From the NCBI GenBank assembly GCA_029210125.1, contig JARGPR010000006.1:173448-237447 (forward strand): DNA of 64,000 nucleotides, given 5' to 3'. This DNA is from Pseudomonadales bacterium (GTDB taxonomy: Bacteria > Pseudomonadota > Gammaproteobacteria > Pseudomonadales > JAHRWD01). A program made the translations under genes and the position numbers. The notes under the pieces were generated by a model. The model saw only the letters and a program-made list of their open reading frames with translations. It was not told the DNA's origin and searched no databases. This document shows, piece after piece, positions 1 through 9,263 of the stretch; positions within the stretch are counted from its first letter, which is position 1; every line of letters starts with the position of its first letter.

Positions 1-1
1 T

Positions 2-649
2 TTGGGTGGCTCTGGCGCACTGGGTAGTGGACTGGCATGGCGCTGGGCGGCGGCGGGTTTGCCAGTGATCATCGGTTCCCGTAATCAGCACAAAGCAGAG
101 GCTGCGGTTACCGAAATTTCAAAACAGTATGAGGTTACACTCAAAGCAGGGCTCGATAACCGTGCTGCGGCAGAAGCAGGGGATATATTGGTACTCACCG
201 TGCCTTTTCATCACCAAACTGATCTGTTAAATGAGATCAAGGAATTTGCCCAGGGTAAAATTTTTATTGATGTCACCGTACCGTTGGTGCCGCCCAAGGT
301 AACGCGGGTACAGATGCCGAAGGAGGGCTCTGCAGCGCTAATCACCCAAAACATATTGGGTGAAAATGTGAATGTGGTGTCAGCATTTCAAAACGTTGCA
401 GCAGCCAATTTGCAGGCCAAAGGGTCGGTTGACTGTGATGTGCTGGTCACCGGAGATGACCTAAAGGCGCGCGAAAAAGTGATTGAACTTGCGAAACTGG
501 CAGGTATTCAGGCATATCATGCGGGCCCACTGGATAACTCCGTAGCTGCGGAAGCACTCACTTCGATACTTATTCATATTAATAAACGCTATAAAGGGCA
601 TGCTGGTATTCGGGTTTCAGGTCTGGGTTCCAGATCTGACTCAGAGTGA
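2..649 (+). CDS. npdG: NADPH:coenzyme F420 oxidoreductase, 5' truncated by window edge
   Basis: Moves hydride between NADPH and F420 in the cytoplasm. The visible start runs straight into a dinucleotide-binding loop (GGSGALGSGLAWRW), followed by GSRN and later VLTVPFHH, the pattern of F420-dependent NADP reductases and related NADP-binding Rossmann proteins. Only a few N-terminal residues (the first beta strand) are missing, because the reading frame is open at base 2 and the family begins just before this loop. The stop is followed one base later by an ATG of cofE, and the four F420 biosynthesis genes downstream fix the assignment. A generic NADP-binding oxidoreductase remains possible but is unlikely in this context. 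Confidence 0.85.
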   Translation: MGGSGALGSGLAWRWAAAGLPVIIGSRNQHKAEAAVTEISKQYEVTLKAGLDNRAAAEAGDILVLTVPFHHQTDLLNEIKEFAQGKIFIDVTVPLVPPKVTRVQMPKEGSAALITQNILGENVNVVSAFQNVAAANLQAKGSVDCDVLVTGDDLKAREKVIELAKLAGIQAYHAGPLDNSVAAEALTSILIHINKRYKGHAGIRVSGLGSRSDSE

Positions 650-650
650 A

Positions 651-1487
651 ATGTGGGGCGAGATAAACAGCGAAATGAACAGCGACATGAGTGATGAATT
701 ACAACTATTCGCATTAAAAAATATCCCATTGATCGAACCGGGGGACCATTTGGATGAGGTCATTATTGATGCGCTTAAAGCCAATGGCTTCACACTTCAG
801 TCGGGTGATCTGATTGTCATTGCCCAAAAAATCGTCTCAAAATCTGAAGATCGGTATCGGAATCTGGCTTCGGTGACCGTATCGGAACAGGCTATAAAAT
901 TAGCGCAACAGGTTGGTAAAGACCCACGTTTGGTAGAGTTGATTCTGTCTGAATCCCAACAAGTGATCCGTGCGATACCGGGAGTGTTAATCGTGCAGCA
1001 TCGGCTCGGGCTTATTCATGCCAATGCTGGAATCGATCATTCTAATATCAGCAATGGTTATGCAAACAATGAAGCTGAATTTGAGGCAGATACGCGCGTA
1101 TTGCTATTGCCAAAAAACCCCGACCAATCGGCGCAAAGGCTTCGTGAACAGCTAAAAAGCAGGACAGGAATGGATGTGGGCGTAGTGATTAACGATAGTG
1201 TTGGCCGAGCCTGGCGTAAAGGCACCATGGGGCTTGCGATTGGCGTGTCTGGTGTCGAGCCGTTACGGGATTTATGTGGTCAATCTGACCTGTTTGGCCA
1301 ACAATTACAGGCCACCGAATTGGGCTATGCTGATGAATTGGCCAGCGCGGCATCCTTGTTGATGGGGCAGGCGAATGAAGCTAGACCGGTCGTGCTGATC
1401 AGAGGTGCATCCCAGGGTAGCCCGGCGGAGCGAGAGCGAGGAGCACGGAGTTTGCAGCGGGAAGCGGAGCGAGACCTGTTTCGATGA
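651..1487 (+). CDS. cofE: coenzyme F420-0:L-glutamate ligase
   Basis: Adds gamma-linked glutamate to F420-0 using GTP. The N-terminal pattern LFALKNIPLIEPGDHLDEVI and the later NDSVGRAWRKGTMGLAIGVS segment are CofE landmarks. This is the short, single-domain form: the C-terminal nitroreductase-like extension found in mycobacterial FbiB is absent. The start is uncertain. ATG 651 lies one base after the npdG stop, while ATG 675 and ATG 687 (MSDELQ, where the conserved sequence begins) are alternatives; none has a strong Shine-Dalgarno. The 3' end overlaps cofD by ATGA, so the genes are translationally coupled. Confidence 0.9.
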   Translation: MWGEINSEMNSDMSDELQLFALKNIPLIEPGDHLDEVIIDALKANGFTLQSGDLIVIAQKIVSKSEDRYRNLASVTVSEQAIKLAQQVGKDPRLVELILSESQQVIRAIPGVLIVQHRLGLIHANAGIDHSNISNGYANNEAEFEADTRVLLLPKNPDQSAQRLREQLKSRTGMDVGVVINDSVGRAWRKGTMGLAIGVSGVEPLRDLCGQSDLFGQQLQATELGYADELASAASLLMGQANEARPVVLIRGASQGSPAERERGARSLQREAERDLFR

Positions 1488-2494
1488 GTTTAAAACCTGA
1501 GCAGACTGTATTGGCATTATCCGGTGGTGTGGGCGGTGCAAAGCTGGCGCTGGGTTTAACCAGGCTTTTACCGCCTGAACAGCTATCAATAGTAATCAAC
1601 AGCGGCGACGACTTTGACCACCTTGGTTTGCACATCAGTCCCGATATTGATACCCACCTATATGCCCTGTCTGGTCGCGATAACCCGCAAACGGGTTGGG
1701 GCCAGCGAGATGAAACCTGGAGTTTCATGGAGTCGATCCGGGAGCTTAAGGGCGAAGACTGGTTTCAGCTTGGGGATCGGGATTTGGCATTGCATGTATT
1801 GCGTACTCAGCACCTCAAACAGGGCCGCAGCCTCACAGAAATTACCCAATCCTTTGCAGAAGCCTTTGGGATTGAGCATACCTTGATTCCTATGAGTGAT
1901 GATCCGGTTCGTACCATTGTGAAAACCAAAGTCAAAACCCCGGTCACGAATACCAAGACCGGGATGGCTGAAGTCGAAGATTTACCCTTCCAGCGCTACT
2001 TTGTTGAACAGCGCTGTCAGCCCGAGGTAGCCGGCTTCTGTTTTGAAGGGATTGAATCTGCAGCCGCATCCCCCGATTTTGTGAAGCGGTTAAACGATTC
2101 AAATCTCGCTGCAGTCGTTATTTGTCCGTCAAACCCCTACGTCAGCATCGATCCGATTCTTTTATTGCCCGCTGTTAGGCAGGCATTAATAAACAGCCCT
2201 GCAAAAGTAATCGCTGTCTCGCCGATTGTGGGTGGAGTAGCTGTTAAAGGCCCTGCTGCAAAAATGATGGCGGAACTGGAAATACCCGCTTCCCCTTTAT
2301 CCATCGCGGCCCATTACCATGACCTTTTAGATGGTTTGGTGATCGACCAATTGGATCGTAGTCAGGGACAAGCGATACGAGCAACCGGACTACCTGTTCT
2401 GGTTACCGATACTATGATGGTTAATTTAGATATAAAACAATCGCTTGCTGAGGCTGCGTTAGAGTTTGCATTGAATTTGAACTCAGATGACTAA
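1484..2494 (+). CDS. cofD: 2-phospho-L-lactate transferase (F420-0 synthesis)
   Basis: Transfers the phospholactyl-type group from its guanylylated donor onto FO to make F420-0 or dehydro-F420-0. Family motifs visible are SGGVGGAKLALGL near residue 14, NSGDDFDHLGL near residue 40, and a C-terminal ICPSNPYVSIDPIL segment. The 336-aa length is usual. It overlaps cofE by 4 bp and cofC by 8 bp. Whether the natural donor is phospholactate, PEP or 3-phosphoglycerate cannot be told from sequence alone. Confidence 0.92.
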   Translation: MSLKPEQTVLALSGGVGGAKLALGLTRLLPPEQLSIVINSGDDFDHLGLHISPDIDTHLYALSGRDNPQTGWGQRDETWSFMESIRELKGEDWFQLGDRDLALHVLRTQHLKQGRSLTEITQSFAEAFGIEHTLIPMSDDPVRTIVKTKVKTPVTNTKTGMAEVEDLPFQRYFVEQRCQPEVAGFCFEGIESAAASPDFVKRLNDSNLAAVVICPSNPYVSIDPILLLPAVRQALINSPAKVIAVSPIVGGVAVKGPAAKMMAELEIPASPLSIAAHYHDLLDGLVIDQLDRSQGQAIRATGLPVLVTDTMMVNLDIKQSLAEAALEFALNLNSDD

Positions 2495-3236
2495 TCTTTC
2501 AACCTGGGCCGTAGTTCCCGTTAAATCCTTCGCCGAAGCAAAGAGCCGTTTATCTGATTTTTTGGATAGCTCCACTCGCAGAAATCTGGCCTTGGCAATG
2601 CTAGAGGATGCCCTGGTTACCTTGAGCGCAATTGAGCCGATAGATCGAGTGCTGATTGTTTCCAGCGAGCCTCAGGCTGCTGAGCTAGCTGATTTGTATG
2701 GAGCAGTGATATTGCGGGAACCCGTTGATACGGATGTAAACGCGAGCCTGGACACAGGTTTGAACAGGGCGATAAAGCATGCTGCAAATTTTTTGCTACA
2801 ACAGAGCGTCGAGCGAATGCTGGTGTTGCCTGCGGATATACCGCTGATGAACCCAGAAGATGTTCGAGCACTCACTGCGCAGAGCATCGCTACTGATGAC
2901 AAAAGCCAGAACCTTGCGTTGGTATCTGACCAGAAAGCTGATGGCACCAATGCGCTGTTGGTTTCACCTCCAAATTTGATTCAGTTCAGCTATGGCCAAC
3001 ACAGTTATCAACGCCACTTGCAGCAGGGGAAACAATTGAACGCGAATCTCTCTCTCCCCAATTTACCATCCTTTTGTCTAGATATTGATACGCCGGATGA
3101 TCTGCATTCTCTGCTGCTTAATCAGCATAAATTAAGAGCAGATTGCCGTACCCTACAATGGTTAAATCACAACTTCAGCAAAGGAGTATTGAACCCATCC
3201 TTCGATGCTGTGGGTCTGAAGGAGCAGCGGTTATGA
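2487..3236 (+). CDS. cofC: 2-phospho-L-lactate guanylyltransferase
   Basis: Activates the three-carbon phospho-acid with GTP to give the donor used by CofD. It is a small nucleotidyltransferase of the MobA-like fold: WAVVPVKSFAEAKSRLSDFL at the N-terminus matches the nucleotide-binding start of the family, and VLPADIPLMNPEDV provides the metal-binding aspartate region. The 249 aa are slightly longer than average because of a C-terminal tail. ATG 2487 lies inside the end of cofD, and the TGA overlaps the fbiC start as ATGA, so all members are tightly coupled. Substrate choice (phospholactate, PEP or 3-phosphoglycerate) differs between lineages and is unknown here. Confidence 0.88.
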   Translation: MTNLSTWAVVPVKSFAEAKSRLSDFLDSSTRRNLALAMLEDALVTLSAIEPIDRVLIVSSEPQAAELADLYGAVILREPVDTDVNASLDTGLNRAIKHAANFLLQQSVERMLVLPADIPLMNPEDVRALTAQSIATDDKSQNLALVSDQKADGTNALLVSPPNLIQFSYGQHSYQRHLQQGKQLNANLSLPNLPSFCLDIDTPDDLHSLLLNQHKLRADCRTLQWLNHNFSKGVLNPSFDAVGLKEQRL

Positions 3237-5659
3237 ATCACTTCAACGGCGATCCGTCATTTCAATTCGATCACGCTAATATTAGCGAACAACAAGCACT
3301 GCTATTAGCAAATGAAACGGATACCGCTGGGTTGATGGCAATGGCTGCCAAGATGAGAGATCAACACCACGGAAAACGTATCTCCTATTCGCGCAAGGTA
3401 TTTATCCCCCTTACTCATCTGTGTCGGGATGTTTGCCACTATTGCACTTTTGCTAAAACCCCAAAGCAGGTTGAATCGCCATATTTATCCATCGAACAAA
3501 CCCTGGAGATTGCCCGAAGAGGCGTGCAGATGGGCTGTACCGAAGCCCTGTTAACACTCGGGGAACGGCCAGAGCTGCGTTATCGGGCAGCCCGTGAAGC
3601 GTTGCAACAGTTGGGCTTTAGCTCAACGCTTGAATATTTAGCCGAGGTATCCTCGGCAATCCTTGCTGAAACCGGTTTGCTGCCACACCTAAACTCGGGT
3701 TGCATGGATCGCGAAGAGTTGAACGAACTACGTAAATGTTCGATATCGATGGGCATGATGTTGGAGAGCAGCTCAGAGCGATTATCTGAAAGAGGAAAAC
3801 CACACTTTGGCTCCCCGGACAAAAACCCTGCGGCGCGTATCGCTACCTTAAGAGCCGCGGGTGAAATCGAGGTGCCCTTTACCACCGGAATTTTGATAGG
3901 TATAGGTGAAACGCGGCGGGAACGTATAGAGGCGTTGCTCATTATTCGCCAGCTGCATCAACAGTATGGCCATATCCAGGAAGTGATTATCCAAAACTTC
4001 CGCGCTAAACCGGGAACGCTGATGGCAACCGCTCCGGAACCAGACCTTAATGAATTGCTCTGGACGTTGGCGATAAGCCGTATTGTGCTGGGTGCCGAAA
4101 TGAATATTCAGGTACCACCTAATCTCAGCCCCGGAGTGCTATCCCAGCTGATCGGCGCAGGGATCAACGATTGGGGAGGCGTATCACCAGTGACGCCTGA
4201 TCATGTGAACCCTGAGGCACCGTGGCCGCATCTAACTGATCTAGCAAATCAGACAGAATCAACGGGTAAACAACTGGTTCAGCGAGCACCGGTTTATCCC
4301 TCCTATGCTAAAAACACCCAACAATGGGTTGATAAAAAGAATCATAAGGCGCTATTGATACACTTGGATGGTAGTGGCTATATCCGCGATGATTCCTGGC
4401 TTGCAGGCACTGGAAACTCCCTGCCAGAAACCTATATTAAGCTACCGTCATTAAAGATCGAAAAAAAAAATATTAGTGCTAAAAGCATCGACCCCACGAT
4501 TAGAGACATTGTAAATAGAGCGGCTAAAGGTGAGCTGATAACTGAGCTGGAGCTCGAGCTGCTTTTTCATGTGCGAGGGGACGATCTTGATTACGTAATT
4601 GAAGCGGCTGACCAGTTACGTAAAGAAGTAAATGGAGAAGTGATCTCCTACGTAGTTAATCGAAATATAAATTACACCAATATTTGTTATTTTCACTGTG
4701 GGTTCTGTGCCTTCGCGAAAGGCAAGGTTCAAGAGAACCTGCGGGACAAACCCTATAAATTGGGTATGGATGAAATAGCCCGGCGGGCATTGGAAGCGCA
4801 GAAAAAGGGCGCCACCGAGGTTTGTTTGCAAGGTGGTATACATCCAGATTACACCGGTGAAACCTATTTGCAGATATTGAAGGCAGTTAAACAGGCGGCT
4901 CCCAATCTTCATATTCATGCATTTTCGCCGCTAGAGGTATGGCAAGGTGCAAGTACGCTGGGTTTGTCTATCGATGATTTTTTGGCACAGCTTAAAGCTG
5001 CGGGGCTCAATAGTATGCCGGGTACCGCGGCAGAAATCCTTGATGAGCGGATCAGGTCACGATTAAGTCCCGATAAAATCAATACTGATCAGTGGTGCTC
5101 GGTAATTAGCAGCGCACACCAACAGGGCATAGATACCACTTCGACGATTATGTTCGGCCATCTTGATGGCCCGGAGCACTGGGCGCGCCATCTGGTAACC
5201 ATACGACAACTGCAGCAAAAGGCCGAAGCAGCTGGTTTAGGGGTAATCAAAGAGTTCGTGCCGTTGCCTTTTGTTCATATGGAATCGCCACTATTTCGCA
5301 AAGGTAAAGCTAGACAAGGCCCAAGCTTCAGGGAAACTATATTGATGCATGCCGTGGCGCGGCTTGGTCTGCATCCACATATAAAGAATATTCAGGTGTC
5401 CTGGCCAAAGCTGGGGCGTCAGGGGGCCGAAGCATGCTTGAAAGCAGGCGCTAATGATTTAGGAGGAACCCTAATGAACGAGTCAATCTCTCGCGCTGCG
5501 GGGGCATCAGTTGGGCAGGAAATGACATCTGCAATGTTTGAACGTTGGGCACAAGGAATAGACCGTAAACCAAGACAGCGACGCACTAATTATAGCTGGG
5601 CTGAAGAACCCGGCCTCGTTGCGCGAACCGCTAGTTCAAATCTACAGCGAATTCTTTAA
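3233..5659 (+). CDS. fbiC: FO synthase, fused CofG/CofH radical SAM protein
   Basis: Makes the deazaflavin chromophore FO from tyrosine and the ribityl-aminouracil intermediate of riboflavin synthesis. Two radical SAM halves are visible: an N-terminal CofG-like domain with CRDVCHYC (CX3CX2C, about residue 65) and a C-terminal CofH-like domain with CYFHCGFC (about residue 485). Both clusters are intact. The 808-aa fusion is the arrangement known from actinobacteria, whereas many archaea use two proteins. The start chosen is ATG 3233, with AAGGAG about 10 bases upstream and an ATGA overlap with cofC; an upstream in-frame start at 3143 lies within cofC and is unlikely. The 3' end overlaps the convergent DUF2237 gene by about 29 bp. 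Confidence 0.95.
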   Translation: MNHFNGDPSFQFDHANISEQQALLLANETDTAGLMAMAAKMRDQHHGKRISYSRKVFIPLTHLCRDVCHYCTFAKTPKQVESPYLSIEQTLEIARRGVQMGCTEALLTLGERPELRYRAAREALQQLGFSSTLEYLAEVSSAILAETGLLPHLNSGCMDREELNELRKCSISMGMMLESSSERLSERGKPHFGSPDKNPAARIATLRAAGEIEVPFTTGILIGIGETRRERIEALLIIRQLHQQYGHIQEVIIQNFRAKPGTLMATAPEPDLNELLWTLAISRIVLGAEMNIQVPPNLSPGVLSQLIGAGINDWGGVSPVTPDHVNPEAPWPHLTDLANQTESTGKQLVQRAPVYPSYAKNTQQWVDKKNHKALLIHLDGSGYIRDDSWLAGTGNSLPETYIKLPSLKIEKKNISAKSIDPTIRDIVNRAAKGELITELELELLFHVRGDDLDYVIEAADQLRKEVNGEVISYVVNRNINYTNICYFHCGFCAFAKGKVQENLRDKPYKLGMDEIARRALEAQKKGATEVCLQGGIHPDYTGETYLQILKAVKQAAPNLHIHAFSPLEVWQGASTLGLSIDDFLAQLKAAGLNSMPGTAAEILDERIRSRLSPDKINTDQWCSVISSAHQQGIDTTSTIMFGHLDGPEHWARHLVTIRQLQQKAEAAGLGVIKEFVPLPFVHMESPLFRKGKARQGPSFRETILMHAVARLGLHPHIKNIQVSWPKLGRQGAEACLKAGANDLGGTLMNESISRAAGASVGQEMTSAMFERWAQGIDRKPRQRRTNYSWAEEPGLVARTASSNLQRIL

Positions 5660-6023
5660 GCCGCTCCAGGGGGATCAGCTCTAGCGCACGTTTATGGGTT
5701 TTGGTCAAAAACACTCTGGGCGCCATACCGGCTTCAAAGGCTTCTAACCAACGGGTTGCGCAGAGACACCAACAATCACCAGGTTTGACACCGGGGAAAC
5801 CATATTTAGGAATCGGTGTGGAGAGGTTGTTTCCTTTAAAGCGGGAGAACTGCAAAAATTCTTTGCTTGCTTCGATACACACGGTATGGGAACCAACGTC
5901 CTCTTCACAGGTATTGCAGTGGCCATCTCGAAAATAGCCCGTAGATGGATCGTGACTGCAGGGCTCCAAAGGCTCATCAAAAACATTGACGGCCGCTTCC
6001 TTTTTAAATGGGTATTTAAGCAT
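5631..6023 (-). CDS. DUF2237 family protein, function unknown
   Basis: A 130-aa soluble protein with cysteines and acidic residues (EPLEPCSHDPSTGYFRDGHC near residue 18, then GDCWCLCATRW near residue 82) and no signal peptide. The motif layout fits DUF2237, a family widespread in proteobacteria and cyanobacteria without an established role. The conserved Cys/His residues suggest metal binding, but that is inference. It is transcribed towards fbiC and overlaps its 3' end, so it is probably not part of the F420 operon. Confidence 0.8.
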   Translation of the reverse strand: MLKYPFKKEAAVNVFDEPLEPCSHDPSTGYFRDGHCNTCEEDVGSHTVCIEASKEFLQFSRFKGNNLSTPIPKYGFPGVKPGDCWCLCATRWLEAFEAGMAPRVFLTKTHKRALELIPLERLKEFAVDLN

Positions 6024-6112
6024 GGCGGTAACTCTACACGATTTTCAAAAATACAATCAAGTTCCCATTGACTGATGTTACTGGTGATGTGATTTAAAAG
6101 GACAACTAAGAC

Positions 6113-6168
6113 AAGCAGTTGATTGAAGCTGCTTATCCGCTCATATATAGTGACGCACCTCTGGTGCG
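6113..6168 (+). promoter_or_regulatory. two small hairpins in the leader of the export gene
   Basis: In the roughly 200-bp gap before the SLBB gene there are two inverted repeats: AAGCAG/CTGCTT (6113-6118 with 6129-6134) and CGCACC-TCT-GGTGCG (6154-6159 with 6163-6168). No T-run follows, so they do not look like an intrinsic terminator. They may be leader RNA structure or a protein site. No JUMPstart/ops element was found. Confidence 0.35.
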
Positions 6169-6222
6169 CTCCTATAAATCATAAAAAGAGCGCTGAGTCC
6201 GACTACTTAACTTAAAAAGAGT

Positions 6223-9168
6223 TTGAATTTGCCTGTGACCGCAATCGTAGCCCTCAAAAAAATCATCAGAAAATTAGGTGTTTTCGCAGTAGCTTTACCT
6301 CTCCTTATAAGCGCTCTCACAACTCCTTTTGCAACGGCTCTGACGCCCACACCACAGCAAATTCAGGCTATCAAAAACCTGCCGGAATCAGAGCAGAGAC
6401 GTTTGGCGGCTCAGCTGGGTATTGATTTTGATCAGGTATCCAGTGATAGCAAGGCTTCATCGGTCTACACCCCTACTAGTTCAGTGCAACCCCGTTCTGT
6501 TAATGATGTCCCTGAAGATTTGTTGCCAAGTAGTGTTGGTGACGGAAATGGTCTCGAGGATGAAGGTTTGGTTGAAGATTTACAGGAATCAAGCTTGGAT
6601 GACCTGGATAACGGTAAAGAGATAGAAAAAACTGAAGCGCTAAAACTTTACGGTTATGACTTGTTTGCAGGTTCCCCAACAACCTTTGCTCCCGCTACGG
6701 ATATACCGGTATCAAGCGACTATCTCGTGGGTCCCGGTGATAGCGTGGTTGTGCAATTTTACGGTAAGCAAAGTGCAATTCATGACTTGGCGGTTGATCG
6801 AGAAGGCATTATCGCATTTCCGGATATTGGCCCGCTAAATGTTTCCGGTATGAATTTTACCGAACTTAAAAAGTACATAACAAAAGTTGTATCTGAACAG
6901 ATGATAGGGGTAAAGGCCACCGTCACGATGGGTGCATTACGCTCTATACGTGTATTTGTACTGGGCGAAGCCTACCGCCCAGGTTCATACACAATTAGCT
7001 CTCTATCTACAATGACCAATGCACTTTTTTCTAGTGGAGGGATTACGGAGGTTGGCTCTTTACGACGAATTCAGTTGAAAAGAAGAGGTGAAATTGTTGG
7101 GGAGTTTGACTTGTATGACTTATTGCTAAAAGGTGATACCCGACATGATATGCGGCTATTACCCGGTGACGTGATCTTTATTCCGACAATTGGTCAGACC
7201 GTTGGTGTTGCGGGGGAAGTCAAAAGGCCCGCAATATATGAGTTAAAAAATGAAAAATCGGCTGCAGAGGTTATAAAACTGGCAGGAGGGTTTTTACCGA
7301 CAGCTTTTCCGGCAGCATCAAAAATTGAACGAATTGATACTCAAGGAAATCGCACGGTTCTGGATGTTGATCTTACTCAGGAGCAGGGGAACGCTCACCT
7401 GATTCGTGATGCGGATAGAGTCCAGGTATTTTCTGTACTGGATTCACTGGAAGATGTGGTGCTGCTGGATGGCCACGTCAAACGGCCGGGAGGATTTGCC
7501 TGGCGCAAAGGTATGCGCGTTACGGATGTCATTCCCGGTGTTTACTCGTTGCTTCCTAACCCGGATCTAAACTATGCGCTTATCAAACGGGAATTGCAGC
7601 CTACGCGCGGTATCGAACTGCTAAAGATTGACTTGAATGCTGCATTTCGGGCTCCGGAAAGCCCGGCAAATAAATTACTTAACCCAAACGATGAACTGTT
7701 GGTATTTGGTTTAGGTGAACAGCGTCGAACTTACATCGACGAGCTGAATGAACAGTTAAAATTTCAAACAATCCATAGTCAATTCCCGAACACTGCTTCG
7801 ATTCAGGGAAACGTTTATGAGCCTGGTGAGTATCCGATTCATCGTGAAATGACCTACGGTGAGCTTCTGGATGCCGCGCTTTCAGTTAAGCCCGGCACTG
7901 ATATCGCCCACGCTGCATTGGTTCATGTAGAAGCGGCAACCGGATTGCTGTCGGTTGAGCTGATATCCTTGGGTGGTACATCACTGGATAGGACAGTACA
8001 GCGCGGAGATCAGCTGTTTGTGTTTGATTTTGTCGAGGATCGCGCGGAAACACTCGCATTAATCAGCGCTCAACTTAGTAGTCAGTCGAGCCAAAAGAAG
8101 GCGCCACAGGTGGTGAGTATCTCAGGCTTTGTACGGTCTCCCGGGGACTATCCGCTTACCTTCGGCCTTACTGTTGGAGAGTTGGTTGGTTTATCCGGCG
8201 GGTTTAAAGAGGAGGCATATTCTCTATCAGCAGAAATTACCCGTTACGAAGTTAATCAAGCACAACACCAGGTAACACGGAGAATAGCGCTTGATTTAAC
8301 CGCAGACCAAAATGGGTTAAATACTATCCTGCAATCAAGGGATCAGCTGTACATAAAACAAACACCCAATTGGAACCAACAAAAAACCGTTAGTATCCAG
8401 GGTGAAGTCAACTTTCCCGGTACATATCCTATTTATAAAGGCGACACGATTACCGCGTTGCTGCGCAGAGCAGGTGGTCTAACCGAGTACGCGGAGCCTG
8501 GCGCTGCTGTTTTTCTACGAGAAAATTTGCGAGAGAGGGAGCAGCAGCAACTGGATCGATTTAGAAAACAGTTGGAGCGAGATGTTAGTTCGCTCAAGCT
8601 TGAAGCTACTCAAGATCTGTCAGGTGCGAAAAAAATTGCATCGTCAGGGGACTTATTACTGGATCAGTTAAATACGACAGAGGCGGTAGGTCGGTTAGTT
8701 ATTGACCTGCCCGCTATTTTGAATGCCACTGTCGCCAAAAAACAAAAGGCCCATTCAGAGACATTTAGATCCGGTGAATATGATTTCGATATTGAGTTAA
8801 AAGATATGGATAGACTCATAATTCCGCCAAAAAACCCGGAAGTTACGGTGCTGGGTGAGGTTCAGTTTCCTACCTCCCATACCTATGTCAAGGGTTCAGA
8901 TGTATTTGACTATATAGAAAGTAGTGGTGGTTATAATTCCAGATCTGACGACGGACGCATATACGTGATAAAAGCTAGCGGCCGTGTAGCTGCGGTAAAA
9001 AATGGTTGGATATTTAACCGCAATGCAGATGTTGGTCCAGGCGATACAATCATTGTTCCATATTACATCTATTCGGTGGGACCCATGACGTATTGGACAA
9101 ATGTGAGTCAGATTTTATTTCAGCTAGCAACAACAGTAGCGGCGTTAAATACTGTCGGTGTGTTTTAA
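6223..9168 (+). CDS. SLBB-repeat outer-membrane polysaccharide export protein
   Basis: OPX-type (Wza-like) exporter component predicted to sit in the periplasm and outer membrane. An N-terminal hydrophobic segment (LGVFAVALPLLISALTTPFA) acts as signal peptide. A Poly_export domain begins near residue 163 (SDYLVGPGDSVVVQFYG). At least seven SLBB-like repeats follow, recognised by G-x-V-x-x-P-G-x-Y cores near residues 240, 326, 412, 526, 630, 723 and 874. At 981 aa it is much longer than E. coli Wza (about 380 aa). The start is a TTG (6223 or 6229) or GTG 6235, with AAAGAG upstream; which is used is unclear. No lipobox was seen. A Wzc-type kinase is not adjacent; the next gene is a sugar dehydratase. 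Confidence 0.88.
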   Translation: MNLPVTAIVALKKIIRKLGVFAVALPLLISALTTPFATALTPTPQQIQAIKNLPESEQRRLAAQLGIDFDQVSSDSKASSVYTPTSSVQPRSVNDVPEDLLPSSVGDGNGLEDEGLVEDLQESSLDDLDNGKEIEKTEALKLYGYDLFAGSPTTFAPATDIPVSSDYLVGPGDSVVVQFYGKQSAIHDLAVDREGIIAFPDIGPLNVSGMNFTELKKYITKVVSEQMIGVKATVTMGALRSIRVFVLGEAYRPGSYTISSLSTMTNALFSSGGITEVGSLRRIQLKRRGEIVGEFDLYDLLLKGDTRHDMRLLPGDVIFIPTIGQTVGVAGEVKRPAIYELKNEKSAAEVIKLAGGFLPTAFPAASKIERIDTQGNRTVLDVDLTQEQGNAHLIRDADRVQVFSVLDSLEDVVLLDGHVKRPGGFAWRKGMRVTDVIPGVYSLLPNPDLNYALIKRELQPTRGIELLKIDLNAAFRAPESPANKLLNPNDELLVFGLGEQRRTYIDELNEQLKFQTIHSQFPNTASIQGNVYEPGEYPIHREMTYGELLDAALSVKPGTDIAHAALVHVEAATGLLSVELISLGGTSLDRTVQRGDQLFVFDFVEDRAETLALISAQLSSQSSQKKAPQVVSISGFVRSPGDYPLTFGLTVGELVGLSGGFKEEAYSLSAEITRYEVNQAQHQVTRRIALDLTADQNGLNTILQSRDQLYIKQTPNWNQQKTVSIQGEVNFPGTYPIYKGDTITALLRRAGGLTEYAEPGAAVFLRENLREREQQQLDRFRKQLERDVSSLKLEATQDLSGAKKIASSGDLLLDQLNTTEAVGRLVIDLPAILNATVAKKQKAHSETFRSGEYDFDIELKDMDRLIIPPKNPEVTVLGEVQFPTSHTYVKGSDVFDYIESSGGYNSRSDDGRIYVIKASGRVAAVKNGWIFNRNADVGPGDTIIVPYYIYSVGPMTYWTNVSQILFQLATTVAALNTVGVF

Positions 9169-9263
9169 CGGCCAGCAACCGTAGTCGATTATCTTGGTAT
9201 TTTAGTTTGATTTGATCGTACCAGTTATCAGTCGAGCCAGACATGAGGTTCGTGCAGGAATTT

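Noticed and set aside
3580..3942. 120-aa open frame antisense to fbiC
   Set aside because: Fully inside fbiC on the opposite strand, with a composition typical of a reverse-frame shadow and no recognisable domain.
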